Shown here piece after piece: positions 37,201-49,058 of a stretch of DNA of 64,000 bases (within the stretch, counting starts at the first letter, position 1; every line of letters starts with the position of its first letter). A program made the position numbers and the translations under genes. A model generated the notes under the pieces. That model was not told where the DNA came from, made no database searches, and was given only the letters and a program-made list of their open reading frames with translations. Source of the DNA: Anaeramoeba flamelloides (lineage: Eukaryota > Metamonada > Anaeramoebidae); NCBI GenBank assembly GCA_027625915.1, contig JANTQA010000015.1:6849001-6913000 (forward strand), read 5' to 3'.

Positions 37201-38922
37201 ATAGACTAAAAATTTCGACTCGTAGAAAAATATTTTAAAATTTGAATTTTTTAATACAAACTCTTGAACAATCAATAATTTTTCAAAAATTTATCCGATT
37301 TTTTGTGGATCTTCAATTTCTATCCACCTTAAAAAGAAAAAAACAAGAGTACTTCAGAGTAATTATTTTATTGGATCTTCAATCTATGAGATCTTTATTT
37401 TGGAATTTTTGAATTTGTTTTCATAACAACAAAATTTTTTTCTTAGGTTATCAAATAAGAAATAAATTTTTCTATAAAAGCCAATGTCAAACCATAAAAT
37501 TCTATAAGGGGGTATAGCCAAAGATTTTTTTTTGTATTTAACAAAGACAAAAAATAAATTTCTATATCTGTCAAATTTCACGGTAGGTTTGGATTGGTTT
37601 CATTATCAACCAAATCAACAAAAACAATTTAGATCTCCTTTTTAGATTGGAAATTTGATCAGTTGTTTTGGAGATTTCAAAAATACTGATAAATTCAAAA
37701 AAATATCTGAAAATTTTAATTCATTTTCCTTTTTTTACAAATTTTTTTACACAAGCTTTGAATAAATTATTCTATGTGTTTAAATGTGAAGAAGCTATGT
37801 AAAATTGATTTGACTTTCAAAAGATTTTTTATCTAAAGTTGTATTCTTCATTGAGTTAATTGATTACAAAAAGGGAAATTGAACTAAAAATTTTATCAAA
37901 TATAGTTGAATTTATCAGTAGTCAATTTTTTTCAACAAATTTTTAATGAAAAGATCAATCAAAGAAAAAACCCATAACTAAAAGATAATATGACAAAAGC
38001 TGTTATTGTGTTTAATCTTCCATTTTGTATTTACCCATTTGTTTTTCCTTTTTATCAATCGATCTTAGTTTTCGTTTTCAGGTTCTATTAAGGTTTCCTA
38101 CTAAAAAAAAAGTGTTTAGAGCTTTTTTTCCCAATTTCACTTTTTTTCACCAGTGGTTGTTAAAACTGAGATTCAATGGACCTTCTTAAGCATTTATTTT
38201 GATAACCAAATTAATTTTATTAAATGAGCCAAAAAAAAAACAAGAAAAAAAAAATGAAATAGAAATGTTTACTTGCAGCTTGATTAATTTTTTGATTTTC
38301 CCTTTCTTTTTTGGCCTTTTGATATGCAAAAAGGTTTCACCTTTTTTACTTGAAATTAATAACAGGTTGCCTTTTGGATTTAAAAATAACCGATGAACGA
38401 ATTGTTGGTCATTACTCTGGGTGAAAGTAATATCTGTTTTTGGATTTTTTATTTTTATTAATTATTATTGAAGAAAAAAAAAAGATAATTATTAAGTACG
38501 AGAGCACCAAGGTGTGAGAACAAAAGAATATTCTTTTAAATTGGTTGTTCTCATAGACGAAGTTATGTGATTTTTTTTTGATGGAAAATGAAAAGTAATT
38601 TGTTACCTTCATGATTATTGATATCCGATAAATTTATTCCAATAATTTTATTGTTTTTCATCCCGATTATAATACGGTTGTTTGAAACAGCAACATGAAC
38701 AAAATCAGAAATTGGTAAGTAGTCAATTTTTTTAAGAGAAAAATAAGAAACAGATGGAATTGAAACTTGTTGGCGTTGTGTTTTTTGTTTTTCTTCTTCG
38801 GAGATCTCTTCTTCATAATCAGAAGAGGGTGTTATTTCAGAATCAGACTCTTCAGAACTTTTGGCTATATATTTGTTTGGAGTTGAATAGAATTCTGAAA
38901 TTGGATCATTGTTTGTTGTCAT
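28237..38922 (-). CDS. VPS18: VPS18 (Pep3), HOPS/CORVET core subunit, five exons
   Basis: VPS18 is a shared core subunit of the CORVET and HOPS tethers that drive endosome and lysosome/vacuole fusion. Exons on the minus strand, joined by GT..AG borders and frame: 38922-38607, 38433-38273, 35240-34572, 30346-30173, 29904-28237; total 995 residues (animal VPS18 is about 970). Exons 1-3 form the N-terminal beta-propeller (VSNNRIIIGMKNNKIIGINL; VHRLFLNPKGNLLLISS; GCAFLGTSDGTIYYAKF). Exons 4-5 carry the alpha-solenoid (FEDVALKFLE, NYLIYLYVR, YALRLC, LPLFPDFDCIDDFKEEI). The C-terminal RING-type module has CKIC at 870, PCKHCFHNTC, and CPIC at 966. An acidic Ser-rich N-terminus precedes the propeller. 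Exon 2 was found by translating the gap where the propeller was incomplete. Introns 2 and 3 are exceptionally long. Confidence 0.94.
30347..34571 (-). other. VPS18 intron 3, 4.2 kb
   Basis: Starts GTAATTTA after KID and ends AAATAG before TAKDGKLIGF; the frame is kept (phase 0). At 4225 bp it is more than eight times longer than any intron in the other genes here. It contains a dispersed repeat (32942-33375), long poly-purine/poly-pyrimidine runs next to the donor, and no recognisable nested gene. Confidence 0.85.
32942..33375. repeat. Dispersed repeat inside VPS18 intron 3 (partner at 63359-63785)
   Basis: GGTTAAATTTCTTCAATTTA, TTAGAGATCTCAA, TTGAGTGTCGCTCTTTAA and TTTTTGATTGGTATTAG follow one another in the same order and spacing as at the right end of the window. 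Diverged copy pair, non-coding, element type unknown. Confidence 0.65.
36522..36726. mobile_element. Palindromic MITE (family 1), eroded copy in VPS18 intron 2
   Basis: AGTATCACTTTAAAGACACA and AACGTTGAACGATTATTAAG on the left mirror TGTGTCTTAAAAGTGGCGCT on the right, in the MITE arrangement and at the MITE length. Heavily substituted, hence an old insertion into the intron. Confidence 0.6.
37915..38085. repeat. Dispersed repeat, copy 2 (partner at 25050-25220)
   Basis: Same order of blocks as the partner, beginning GTCAATTTTTTTCAACAAAT. Lies in VPS18 intron 2. Confidence 0.6.
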
Positions 38923-39472
38923 GAAGCGAGAGAAACAAAAGTTTTGAGATTACAAAAAAAAAAAAAAAAAAAATGACAAAAATGAATTTAAAGTGTTTAT
39001 TAATAATCTCTAAGATTAGAATTACCACTCTCATTTTAGTGTTAAAAATTTGGGAATTGTCTCTGAGTGATATGTTGCACACATACCTACAATATAATTC
39101 ATAATTTTTTAAGTGAACATTTCTTTTGAATGTTAGAGAGAACGCTTTTTCTTTTATTGAAGATTTTTTTTGGTTAATAAATAGTTTTATTATCAATCTA
39201 TTATTCCGAAAAATATTAGAGTTTATTGTATTTTTTGTATATTCACACAAGTTAGAATCCAAATTGTTTCTTCTACTTTTAGCTGAAAAATTAAATGAAT
39301 CAAATTTCCAATTAGTTTTCAGAATAAATTATTTACATTTTATCCTTCTTTTATTATCAATTCTTGGCAAAATAACAAGACAAGCAAATTGGTATTTGAA
39401 TTACTTGGTTTTCATTTGTAATTCAAGATTGAATTTAATTTTATTATGATATCAAAACAAAAAAAGGCACTT
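38923..39472. other. Intergenic, upstream of VPS18
   Basis: About 550 bp. It presumably includes the VPS18 promoter. Overlapping open frames on both strands (39126-39449, 38906-39262) have hydrophobic, AT-driven composition and are not supported as genes. Confidence 0.4.
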
Positions 39473-39476
39473 TTAA

Positions 39477-40029
39477 GGTTTACAATCCCTGAAACTGGAA
39501 AAAAGATTATCTTGTATTGGGTGTGTCAACTTGTTATTTTGGTTCTTAGCTGATCGATCCACAACTAAGTTTGGATCGTATAGGTGGTTGAAAAAGGCTA
39601 TTTTTGTCATTTTATTTTTTTTTTTTCCGAAATCCAGATTGACGAGTCTAAGATTAATTGATTGATGGGTATTGAATTGAAAGTGTTAATTTTTGGGTTT
39701 TCAATTGAAATTATCATTTTCCTTTTACAGAGTTAGGAGTAAATAAAAAAAATTTTTTTTACAAGCATCAAATAATACAAAGCGTAAATAAAAATTTCAA
39801 CATAGAAAACAAAAAACTCAATCACTAATTAAATATCTTCCAATCAATTAATCTTAGACTCATCAATTCGGATTTCGGAAAAAAAAAAAAATAAAATGAC
39901 AAAAATAGTCTTTTTCAACCACCTATACGATCCAAACTTAGTTGTGGATCGATCAGCTAAGAACCAAAATAACAAGTTGACACACCCAATACAAGATAAT
40001 CTTTTTTCCAGTTTCAGGGATTGTAAACC
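39477..40029. mobile_element. Foldback element (family 2), fresh copy flanked by TTAA
   Basis: A 553-bp element with terminal arms of about 188 bp (39477-39664 and 39842-40029) that are almost perfectly complementary; the end reads GGTTTACAATCCCTGAAACT. TTAA flanks both sides (39473-39476, 40030-40033). TTAA duplications are the hallmark of piggyBac-type transposition, but because TTAA is itself a palindrome it could also be part of the inverted repeat. The loop (39665-39841) has no coding capacity. Near-identical arms imply a recent origin or gene-conversion-like repair. Confidence 0.85.
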
Positions 40030-40033
40030 TTAA

Positions 40034-43000
40034 GGTTTGTAATGGAAATTAAAAAAAATTTAAAAGTAGCTAATTAGTTGGTGAAATTTTAGGTTGGTTA
40101 AGTTCTGCCCAAAATAAAATTTTTATATTAATTTGACAAAAATATTCATGAAATCATTTATCTATAGGATAAAAATTTATCAAAAAAAAATCTCCATTTT
40201 TTCTATTTTATTTAAAAAGAAATTTTTATGTTTTTAAAGTTTCTGTCTTATAATTTTACATAAATATGGTGTGGCTTCGGCAAGGAAAAAAAAATATTTT
40301 TCTAAGCAATATTTTAAACAAGAAGATATCAATTATTTAAATCAATATTATTCTATCAACAATGCGAAAAAATATTATATTCTCAAATATAATAACTTTA
40401 TGTTTCAAAAATACAAAATCTACTCTTCAAAACAATATTTTTTTTATTTGAAATTATTTTAATTTAGAAATTAATATATTTGAAAAAGACAAATAAAAGA
40501 GCTAAATGTTGATAATTGTTGTTGGGTTATATTTTACTGAATTATTCTCAGAAATAATAAATTTCTCAACTTTATAAAAAAATTTTGGATTCGAAAAATA
40601 ATTGTAATTAAGGCAAGATTCTAAATACTCAAAGGTTATGAGAAAACAATAATCCATTTTTCTCCACAATGTTAAATGTTTTTTTTTTTTTTTTTGTACC
40701 ATTTTAAACAAACTTTTTTAGAAATTTCCCTATATATATATTTACTCATTTGATTTCCATTATTCTTTTTATTGTATTTTATTCTAAAGTGAATATTAAA
40801 ACATTGATACTAACTTTATTATTGTTGCCTTTTAACTAGATATTATTTATTATTATTTCAAAATAATTAATCCATTGTAATTATTTTTACAGTGTTTCTT
40901 TTTAAAAGAGGAATTCTTGAATTCAATTTTATTATTTTTTTCAAAATTTAATAAATATCTTAGTTTCAATAATATAAAACGGATGGAAAATAATAACCAA
41001 TTAATTATAAATAATTCATTCTTCATAAAAACAGATTGAAAATAATATATATATATATATACCATTAAATTTGATGTGTTTCTTTTTAAGGTGGAAATTT
41101 TTATTCTAAAAGTTAATACCTTTACAAGAAATAAATAAAAATATATTATCAGATAATTTATTTTTAAATAATTTGGATACTTTTGTTCAACTTTTTTAAA
41201 TATAATATCTTTACCCAAGGAAATATGTCTTATAAACATTTTTAGTTTTTTATAAAGAATTTGAATAAATGATTGAATTGAGATGATACTAATCTCCTAA
41301 TTTTTTAAAAAAAGATTAATTGTAAAAAAAAAATAATTTTATAAATAAACATCCAGTAGAAAGTAAGTAAGTGTTTTTGAATAAAAACTATTATATTTAT
41401 AAACTATGGAATTTTAAATAATTTGTGTCTTTTCAAATACTTTATGGTTAATTAATTGGTTTTCAACACCAATCCTAAAATATTTGGTTATTATTGAATT
41501 TAAGATTTATCTTTATCAAATTCCTTTTAAAATTATTTAAAATTAGGACCATAAGAATATATTTGAGGTGCGATAGTAAAAAATACAACAACAATTGATA
41601 AGAATTTGAGATTTTTTTTTTGCTTTTTCAAAAATAAATTGAAATATAATGAATTCTTTTTCAATTTTAGGATGAAAATATTAAAAGATTATGATTGTTT
41701 TATTATTTTAAAATTTGATTTGTTAATGTACTTTAACTTTTTAAAATGTTGATAAATGATTTTTTTTAATTTTTTTTGTTTTTTTTTACTTCTCAAAACT
41801 TTCTTTAACAGCGATGTTGTAAAGATCTTAATTTTTTTTTTGGGATTTTATGTTTTTGATCCAAAATATTTTATTGTTTTTTTTTTTTTTTTTTAAGTGG
41901 AATATAATTTTTCTAATATAAAATCCACTTGATTTTAACCAAAAAGAATTGTATAAATTATGACGGGGTATAAATAGAATTCTACCCTTTCAATATTTGA
42001 CACTTCTTGTTTAAAACATAATAATTGTCAAATTAAAGAGTCTCATATTTTTTATTCTACCTAAGTACTTTTTTGAGATTAACTAATATTTGAGTGTATT
42101 TTATTTTAAATTGTAACAATAAACTGATAATCATTTAAAATGAAATGATATTGAGAATCAAGTTAAATTTAAGTATTGAATAAAATTTTTCTAAGTGGTA
42201 AAAGTTCTTACTTATAAATTTATTCTTTATTTAATTGAAAAAAACAAGATTATTCAATTGTATATCCCTAATTCTTGTTGGTTATTATGAAACTATTCTT
42301 TTAATATGAATTTCAAAATCGGAAAAAAAATTAAATTTTCAAAGATCGTATAAAAAATAAATAATGTGTTTACAAATAGTTTTTATTTAGTGTTTAAAAG
42401 TATTTATTTGATAATAGTGATTCTAAATGAATTTCGAAATATTAAAAAACCAAATAATAGTAAAAATAAATCATTTTTTTTATTCAATCTTGTTGTTTCT
42501 TTATATGTTTTAAAATACATTTTCCACGTGATTAAAAAAATAATAATAGTTCTTGGATTAATATTTAAACCTAAACTTTTGGTTTTAAATTTTCAAAATT
42601 CATTCTAAAAGTCTATTTTTTAGCACCTTTACAAATCATAAAATCAGTTTTAAAATATCTAATTCCAAGTTTTTATGCTTAAAGATAATTTTCAAAGAAG
42701 AAAAAGTAATGTAAATCTTTAATTTTACAATGTGAGAATTGAAAAAAGAGATTAAATTTCTGACTTTGTAAGTTTTCGTATTTTTTTTCATCTTTGTTGT
42801 AATAGTGTAAAGATGAAAACAATGAGTTTCAAAATTTGGTACAAGCTTTATCAATATAAATCGAAGTTAATGAAGAAATATTATCTATTTGCAAATATAG
42901 GAATATAATACAATGATATATTCCTTTATCAATTGGGATGTTGAAATTTAATAAAGATGATCAAAATCATTTCTTGCATAAAAGTAGAAATAAAATAATG

Positions 43001-43912
43001 AAAAAATCTTAAAAAAATATCAAAAATTGAAAAAATTTGCAATATACCCAACTTAAAAATTATTGAAAGTTACAAATTAACATTTTGAAAAAAATATCGA
43101 ATTAAAGAAGTTAACAAAAAAAGCTTGTATAAAAATAAAAACTTATCCAAATTTTATCAATTAATTATAATTTAAAATACCTTATTAAAATAAAATAAAT
43201 AAATAGTATCAAATATTTAATATTAAACTGAACATAAAAAGTCAACAAAAATAATTCAAAATTCTATGATCAATTATTGATCAATCAAAGAGTAGACATC
43301 ATTTTCTATTTTTATTTAGGTTTCTCTCTTTAAGGAAAGTCAATTTTAACCAAATATCAATTATTATATAAATTTTTTTCGATCTAAAAAAAAAAAATTG
43401 CATAATTGAAAATAGGAAAGATAAACAAAAATAAAAAAACATTAAAAACGAAACATTCTAATTTCAAAAAGTGAGTGACTATTTACAATTTGAATGAAAT
43501 TGTATTTTTGAGATTCTTTTAACTATTATTACTAGCCAAAAAATTTTAATTTCATGATTTATTGTGAACAATAAAATGTTAAAAGAATACAGTCATTTAA
43601 GATATTTTAAACTTAATTTAGTTTACTAAAAATGTGAATTTTAGTTTAGATAATCATTGAAAAGCTTTGGAAAAATTAAAAAATAACTCAAAAAAAAAAT
43701 TAAAAAATAAAAAAGATGTATCAAATGAAAAAGAAAATTTCAAATTAAGATGTGAAAAAACTTCAATTTAATTAATTTCAAGAGTGATTGTTAAAAAATT
43801 TAACTTTGTTGAAAGTTATGTTTGTTTTTTGATTTATAAAAATTAATCCTTGGGTTATGGAAGAAAAAGAAGAAAAAAAATAAAAAAATAATAAATTGAA
43901 TTTTAATCGAAA
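40034..43912. other. Intergenic between VPS18 and Arp2
   Basis: About 3.9 kb, AT-rich, with a TA array near 41047. Short open frames (for example 40271-40462, 40853-41239, 42366-42608) are Lys/Asn/Ile/Phe-rich as expected from base composition. Nothing supported. Confidence 0.5.
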
Positions 43913-45861
43913 TTAAAGTTTTTTTCCTTTTAATTTTTCAACACATCTAACACCATTTTCAGCATATTCTTCACGAGTAACCCAAATTGGTCGATCTTTG
44001 ATCAAGCCAGCAAGAACGGCTCCTCCTAAAAAGACCATGTGTTTTCTTCTTGGTGGATCTTCGATATGAAGTTTGAATTTTTTTAATCCATCTCTGTTTC
44101 CTTTCAAGACATGGGTACAGTATAATTCTTTGATGTCTTTTTCCATTCTTGTTGTTAAACCTGGAAACATTGAGGTTCCTCCAGATAACACGATATGTTG
44201 ATATAACTAATATTTTTTTTATATTTGGTAATATTATTCAATTAAAATAGTGATTATTATAATTATTATTGTTTGTTGAATTTTGAAAAAAACAAAAAGA
44301 AATATAAAAAAATAGAAAAATTAAATGTTACTTGAGGACGAATATCAATTGGTGCTTTATTGATAACTTGAAAGAGTGCTTCTGAAATACCAACACTTTC
44401 TACATCAACTAAATTTGGTTGGAACAAAACTTCAGGTGCTTCAAACCTTTCTGCACCGATTCTGATTGTTCTTCCATCAGGAAGTTTGTATGGCCTTACA
44501 AGTGCTGTTGTTTCAAGTGCAAGTCTTTTTTCAAGATCAAGGTCGTGGCAAACATAGCAAAGCTTTTCTTTGATCTTCCTTGCTGTATCAAAATCTGCGG
44601 TTCTGTTAAATACATATCCACGGAGCAATAAAAGTTTGATCAAATATCTGGTAATGTCTCTTCCTGCGATATCAATCCTTTTCACTAAATGTGGTAAAAC
44701 AAACGATTCATAAACTGGCACGATATGCGTCACGCCATCACCAGAATCAACAACAACACCAGTCATCAATCCTTGTGCGTAAAGAACAAGAATTGCTTGG
44801 ATAGCGACATACACAGCCTTGAAGTTGTAAGTTTCAAACATCATTTCAACCATCTTTTCTCTGTTTTTGTCTGGATTCATTGGGGCTTCTGTAAGTAATA
44901 TTTTACAGTCTGACGTTTCAATTCCCAATTTTTTATCAAAGGTGTAATCATAAAGATATTTCATGTCTTCCCAATTTCTTACAATACCTTTATTTTGAAA
45001 AGATTTTAATGTTATTAGTTTTTTTGTGTGTTTATTAGATTAGATGGTTTTTATCCAATGAAAAGAAATTCATAAATCGTTTTAGTGAGATTAACAAATG
45101 AACAAATTAAGCACAAGAAAATTGAAAAGTAAAAAAGTAAAACACAAAAAAATATACAATAAAATGAACAAGGTTTTTTTTCATTTTTGAAAAATTTTTT
45201 TTGTTTTGTTGGAAAAATGCAAAGGGGAAAAAAAAATATGGTTTTTTAAAAAAAAAAGAAAATAAAGAGAAAAAAACTTTTTTTTAAAAAAAAGAAAAAT
45301 TAAAAAAGAAAAAACCTTTTTGTTGATAAAAAAATGTTGGTTCACTTTATAAACTTAAGATAAACAAAAAAATTCAAACAAAAATTCTTTTTAAACTCTC
45401 AATTTTCTTGTTCTTTTTGAAATAAGAAAAATATTTAGATCTTGTACTTCTTTTTTTTTTAAAAAAAATCAAAAAAAAAAAAAAAAACAAAAAAATTTTT
45501 TTACCATTTTCAAGAGGCTGACTGATTTGAAGCATATTCCTAACTTGTTCTGCTTCTTCCCCGATCATTATGTCTTTGATCTTAACATTTGTTACATTTT
45601 CTTCATATCTGAGGACTGGTCTTCCAACAATAGATGGGAAAAACAGCTGCTGGGAAATTTGAATTGGCATAACCTACTTTAACAAATCCAGTACCATTAT
45701 CTATCAAAAGAAAAGTTTTTTTAAATCAATCAAAAAGGTTTTTTTTTATTTACCAAAGAGTGTTCATTAAAAAAGTAAAACATCAAAACATTTCTTTAAC
45801 ATCAAAAGAAAAAAAAAGAATTCATACCACAAACAATGATTGACTTATCTACGTTGCTCAT
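43913..45861 (-). CDS. ARP2: Actin-related protein 2 (Arp2), four exons, with an apparent +1 frameshift
   Basis: Arp2 and Arp3 are the two actin-like subunits of the Arp2/3 complex that nucleates branched actin at the cell cortex. Minus-strand exons by GT..AG and frame: 45861-45828, 45700-45505, 44987-44332, 44206-43913; total about 392 residues, the family length. Diagnostic text: [19 protein letters not shown] (first phosphate loop), [19 protein letters not shown] (second), [57 protein letters not shown] IEDPPRRKH. Exon 2 cannot be read in one frame: NSNFPAAVF is in one frame and [15 protein letters not shown] in the next, so one base too many lies in the TTTTTCCC run at about 45633-45640. 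Without correction translation stops within about 15 codons. Either an assembly or homopolymer error, a broken copy, or translational frameshifting; the rest of the gene is intact. Confidence 0.93.
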
Positions 45862-46693
45862 TTGGGGAAAATATTTAGGCAAAAAAAAAAAAGAAAATTG
45901 AAAATAATTAATTAAAAAAAAAAAGTTTTACAAAAAAAATGAAAAGGTAGAAAAAAGGATTTTATTGATTTGCATTTTCGAATGGTTTTTTCGGATTAAT
46001 TCTACTAAAATAAATTTTAAAACCCAATTTTCGTTTGTTGTAGAACTAAAGTCATTATTTTACTCCTAATCTTTTTTTTGATTAGGTTTTAATAATAAAA
46101 GTCGAAAATCCTCACAAAAATTACAAAGATTTCATATTAGATAATTCAATTAGGTGATTGATTAACGAATTGATTCTATCTATCACATTACTTTGTCTCA
46201 AAATCCAAACAAAATAATTTGATTTTATATCCTTTATTGGTTTTACACAGAGATCTGAAATTTAAAAAAAAAAGTAATTGTTGTTATTGTTATCTTTTTA
46301 AAAAAATAGAATCTTCAAATGAATCGAATATTTTTCCAATTTATTATTCAAATTCCTGTAAATATAAAAAAGAATCAAAGTAATAAATAGACAAATCTAT
46401 TTTCTTATTATTCTTGTAAAATTCTTTTTCAAAAAGATAATTCAAAAAATCTTAATATTTGATCAATTGAAATTCTCTCAAAAATTTTTCATCATTCACT
46501 CAAGAAAAAAATATTACTCCAATTTCAAAGAAAGACAATTTAAGAATTCCAAAGGAATAATATAAAGAAATGTCAACACTGTATTGGGTCTAAATATTCT
46601 GAATTAATCTTTTATTAGTAAAAGTTTTATAAAGATAATTCTTCAAAACAATCAAACAAAATTTTTCATTTTTTTTATTTTTCTTGTCATAAT
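45862..46693. promoter_or_regulatory. Divergent promoter interval of Arp2 and eL15
   Basis: The two start codons face away from each other across 832 bp, so this interval must contain both promoters. It is AT-rich with poly-A/T tracts; I cannot identify TATA or initiator elements with confidence in such a background. Confidence 0.5.
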
Positions 46694-47338
46694 ATGGGAG
46701 CTTACAAATACGTCCAAGAATTATACCGTAAAAAACAAAGTGATGTAGTTCGGTATCTTCTCCGTGTTAGGTAATTAAAATATTTTTCTTTTTCTTTTTC
46801 TATTCCGCCAAGAAAATAACAAAACCAAACAAACCCTTTTTCTTTTTAAAATTTTGGATAATATTCCCAAACAAAAGAGCCTGGCAATTAAGACAATTAC
46901 CAGCCATCCACAGAGCATCAAGACCATCAAGACCCGAAAAAGCACGTATGCTTGGTTATAAAGCAAAACAAGGGTATGTTGTTTACAGAGTCAGGGTAAG
47001 AAGAGGAGGAAGAAAGAGACATGTTAAAAAAGGAAGAATCATGGGTAAACCAACAAACCATGGTGTTAGAAAAATGAAACATCAAAAAAACTTCAAGTAA
47101 GAATTTGTTGCTTTTTTTCTTTTTTTTTTTCTTTTTTTGCTTTTTTTTTTCTTTTTTGTTTTTTCAAAATTACACTGATCTTGTCTCAAAAACAAAAACC
47201 AATTCAAAACCAATTCAAAACCAATTCAAAACCAATTCCAATCAAAAAAACAAAAAAAAAACCCAATACTCAACACTCAATATAAACACTTATTAAAAAC
47301 AAGATCCTTATTGTTTCAAATTTTTCAAATCTTCTAAA

Positions 47339-47371
<33 letters not shown>

Positions 47372-47759
47372 TTGATTGTTTTTTTTTCTGATAATTCACA
47401 AAAAATTCAAATAATGGACTATTGAATAATTTGTAAACAGATCAATTGCAGAATATCGAGTTGGAAAAGTGTGTGGAAACTTAAGAGTCTTAAACAGTTA
47501 TTGGATCAATGAATGTGGTACATACAGATATTATGAAGTTATTCTTGTTGATCCTAATCATATCACAATCCAAAAGGATCCAAGAATCAACTGGATCACA
47601 AGACCAACCATGAAACACAGAGAAGCCAGAGGATTAACTTCATCAGGAAGAAAATACAGAGGGCTTAGATACAAAAACAGAAATGTCAAAAAATTAAGAC
47701 CTTCAAGGCGAGGCGATTGGAAAAGAAGAAATACTCTTTCTTTACGAAGATATCGTTAA
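46694..47759 (+). CDS. RPL15: Large-subunit ribosomal protein eL15, three exons
   Basis: Core protein of the 60S ribosomal subunit that threads through 28S rRNA. Exons 46694-46770, 46878-47096 and 47441-47759 join to 204 residues, the exact length of human eL15. [59 protein letters not shown] and [16 protein letters not shown] are all family signatures, and the C-terminus RRRNTL..RYR is conserved. Introns are 107 and 344 bp; the second contains a poly-T run of about 27. An AATAAA lies 85 bp after the stop. The gene is intact and very probably functional. Confidence 0.97.
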
Positions 47760-47843
47760 TTTGTGTTTTTTATTTTCGTTTCTTCTTTTTTTTGCAATTT
47801 ACCCTTTTTCTTCCCTCATATTTCACTAATTAATTTTTTTTAC

Positions 47844-47849
47844 AATAAA
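47844..47849 (+). terminator. Possible polyadenylation signal of eL15
   Basis: AATAAA 85 bp beyond the eL15 stop codon. Position fits, but the hexamer is expected by chance in such AT-rich DNA. Confidence 0.35.
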
Positions 47850-48340
47850 ATTTTTGTTACCTTTCAATTTTATCTTCAATTTTTAGATTCTTCTTTATCC
47901 AAAGTAATTTTAATTGAAACACCATCTTAAACAAATTCAGTCAAAATAAGATTGAATAGGGTTAAGAAAGGATATCACCAAAGATAACGATAGATAGAAT
48001 ACAGAAAAGATTGGTGATAGTCTTCACGATTTTTATTTAGGGTAATATACAAGACTACAATAAAAGATTTTCCAATAACTTTACCCCATTAATAATTTGA
48101 GAAATCTACTTCCAAAAATTTTCTCCTTCTTTTTTTTTATATAATAACTGTAGGGAATATAAAAAAAAATAAAATTTTTCTTTGGAAATGCCTGATATTT
48201 TTCTCTTTTTTTCTCAATTAATTCAATTTTTATTTTTACAATAATATTTTTTTTTTAATCCTCCTATTTGTAAATTGGAAATATAAATTTAAGTGAAATA
48301 TTACTCTAATTGGGCAATATCATATCATGTGTTTATAATA

Positions 48341-49058
48341 TATATAAACTCTGTTTCAGTCAAAGGGGCCAACGATTTTTTCAAATATCAATTATTTTAT
48401 ATAATTGATCTTTGAAGAGCAAATAAGAAAAAAACAGAATAATAAACATCAAAGAATTGTTGATATATGTCTGAAAGAAAACTAATTAAACAATAAATTT
48501 TCTTAAAAATTTCAAAACTCAAAATTCTTAGTTCCCCATTAAGAAAAACAACAATGTTCGTTTTGAACTTCTACTGGTATTTGAATAATAAATAGGAAAC
48601 ATTTTTCGCTTCATTTTCCATACTTTTCTTTTACAAATCAAGTCCCCAAACGAAGTTTGTTGGTATTTGTAGTCTCTATTTGAAAAATGAAATGAAAATG
48701 AAGTGAAAATTTTTCACATTTATTATTCAAATATCAAGGTCAAAGATCGAATAGAATTGCAATAGAAATCAATATGATTTCTCAACAATCATTTTCATGT
48801 TTTCAATAAGCTTAGAATAACACATTTTTACCAAGTGACAATTGATCTTGCAATAAAAAAAAAATTTGCAACTGAATGAAGTTTTATTAAAAAAAATCGA
48901 AAAAAAAAAAACCAAAAATGTGTAAAAAGTGAAAAAATGGTTTCAATTTTGGAAATTTCCAAAATAAAATTTTTCTTCTAATATCTTTGCAAATCCTTTA
49001 AAGACAGGTATTTCACCCATTACAACGGGGCACCCTTTGACTGAAAAATAGTTTATAC
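48341..49058. mobile_element. Inverted-repeat element, family 3, copy 1
   Basis: Left end TATAAACTCTGTTTCAGTCA then AAGGGGCC; right end GGGGCACCCTTTGACTG then AAAAATAGTTTATA. These are inverted copies of one terminal sequence and match the ends of the copies at 60161 and 60762. Contains a nested hairpin element (48574-48740). No coding capacity. Confidence 0.75.
48574..48740. mobile_element. Hairpin element, family 4, copy 2, nested in family 3
   Basis: Arms ACTGGTATTTGAATAATAAA (left) and TTATTATTCAAATATCA (right), with TTCGCTTCATTTT mirrored by AAAATGAAGTGAAAA. The whole unit aligns with the opposite strand of 9776-9928. Its position inside family 3 shows that it inserted later. Confidence 0.68.

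Larger units (their letters stand above)
35241..38272 (-). other. VPS18 intron 2, 3.0 kb
   Basis: Starts GTAAACATTT after KLIKLQ and ends TTCTTTAG before KKLLTTVCW. At 3032 bp it is unusually long. It holds an eroded family-1 MITE (36522-36726) and one copy of a dispersed repeat (37915-38085); no nested gene recognised. Confidence 0.85.

Noticed and set aside
39126-39449. 107-codon hydrophobic frame upstream of VPS18
   Set aside because: Leu/Phe/Ile-rich membrane-like text arises by chance in AT-rich DNA; an equally long frame overlaps it on the opposite strand.
40853-41239. 128-codon minus-strand frame
   Set aside because: Composition typical of random AT-rich sequence, includes a Tyr-Ile run from a TA microsatellite, no family signature.
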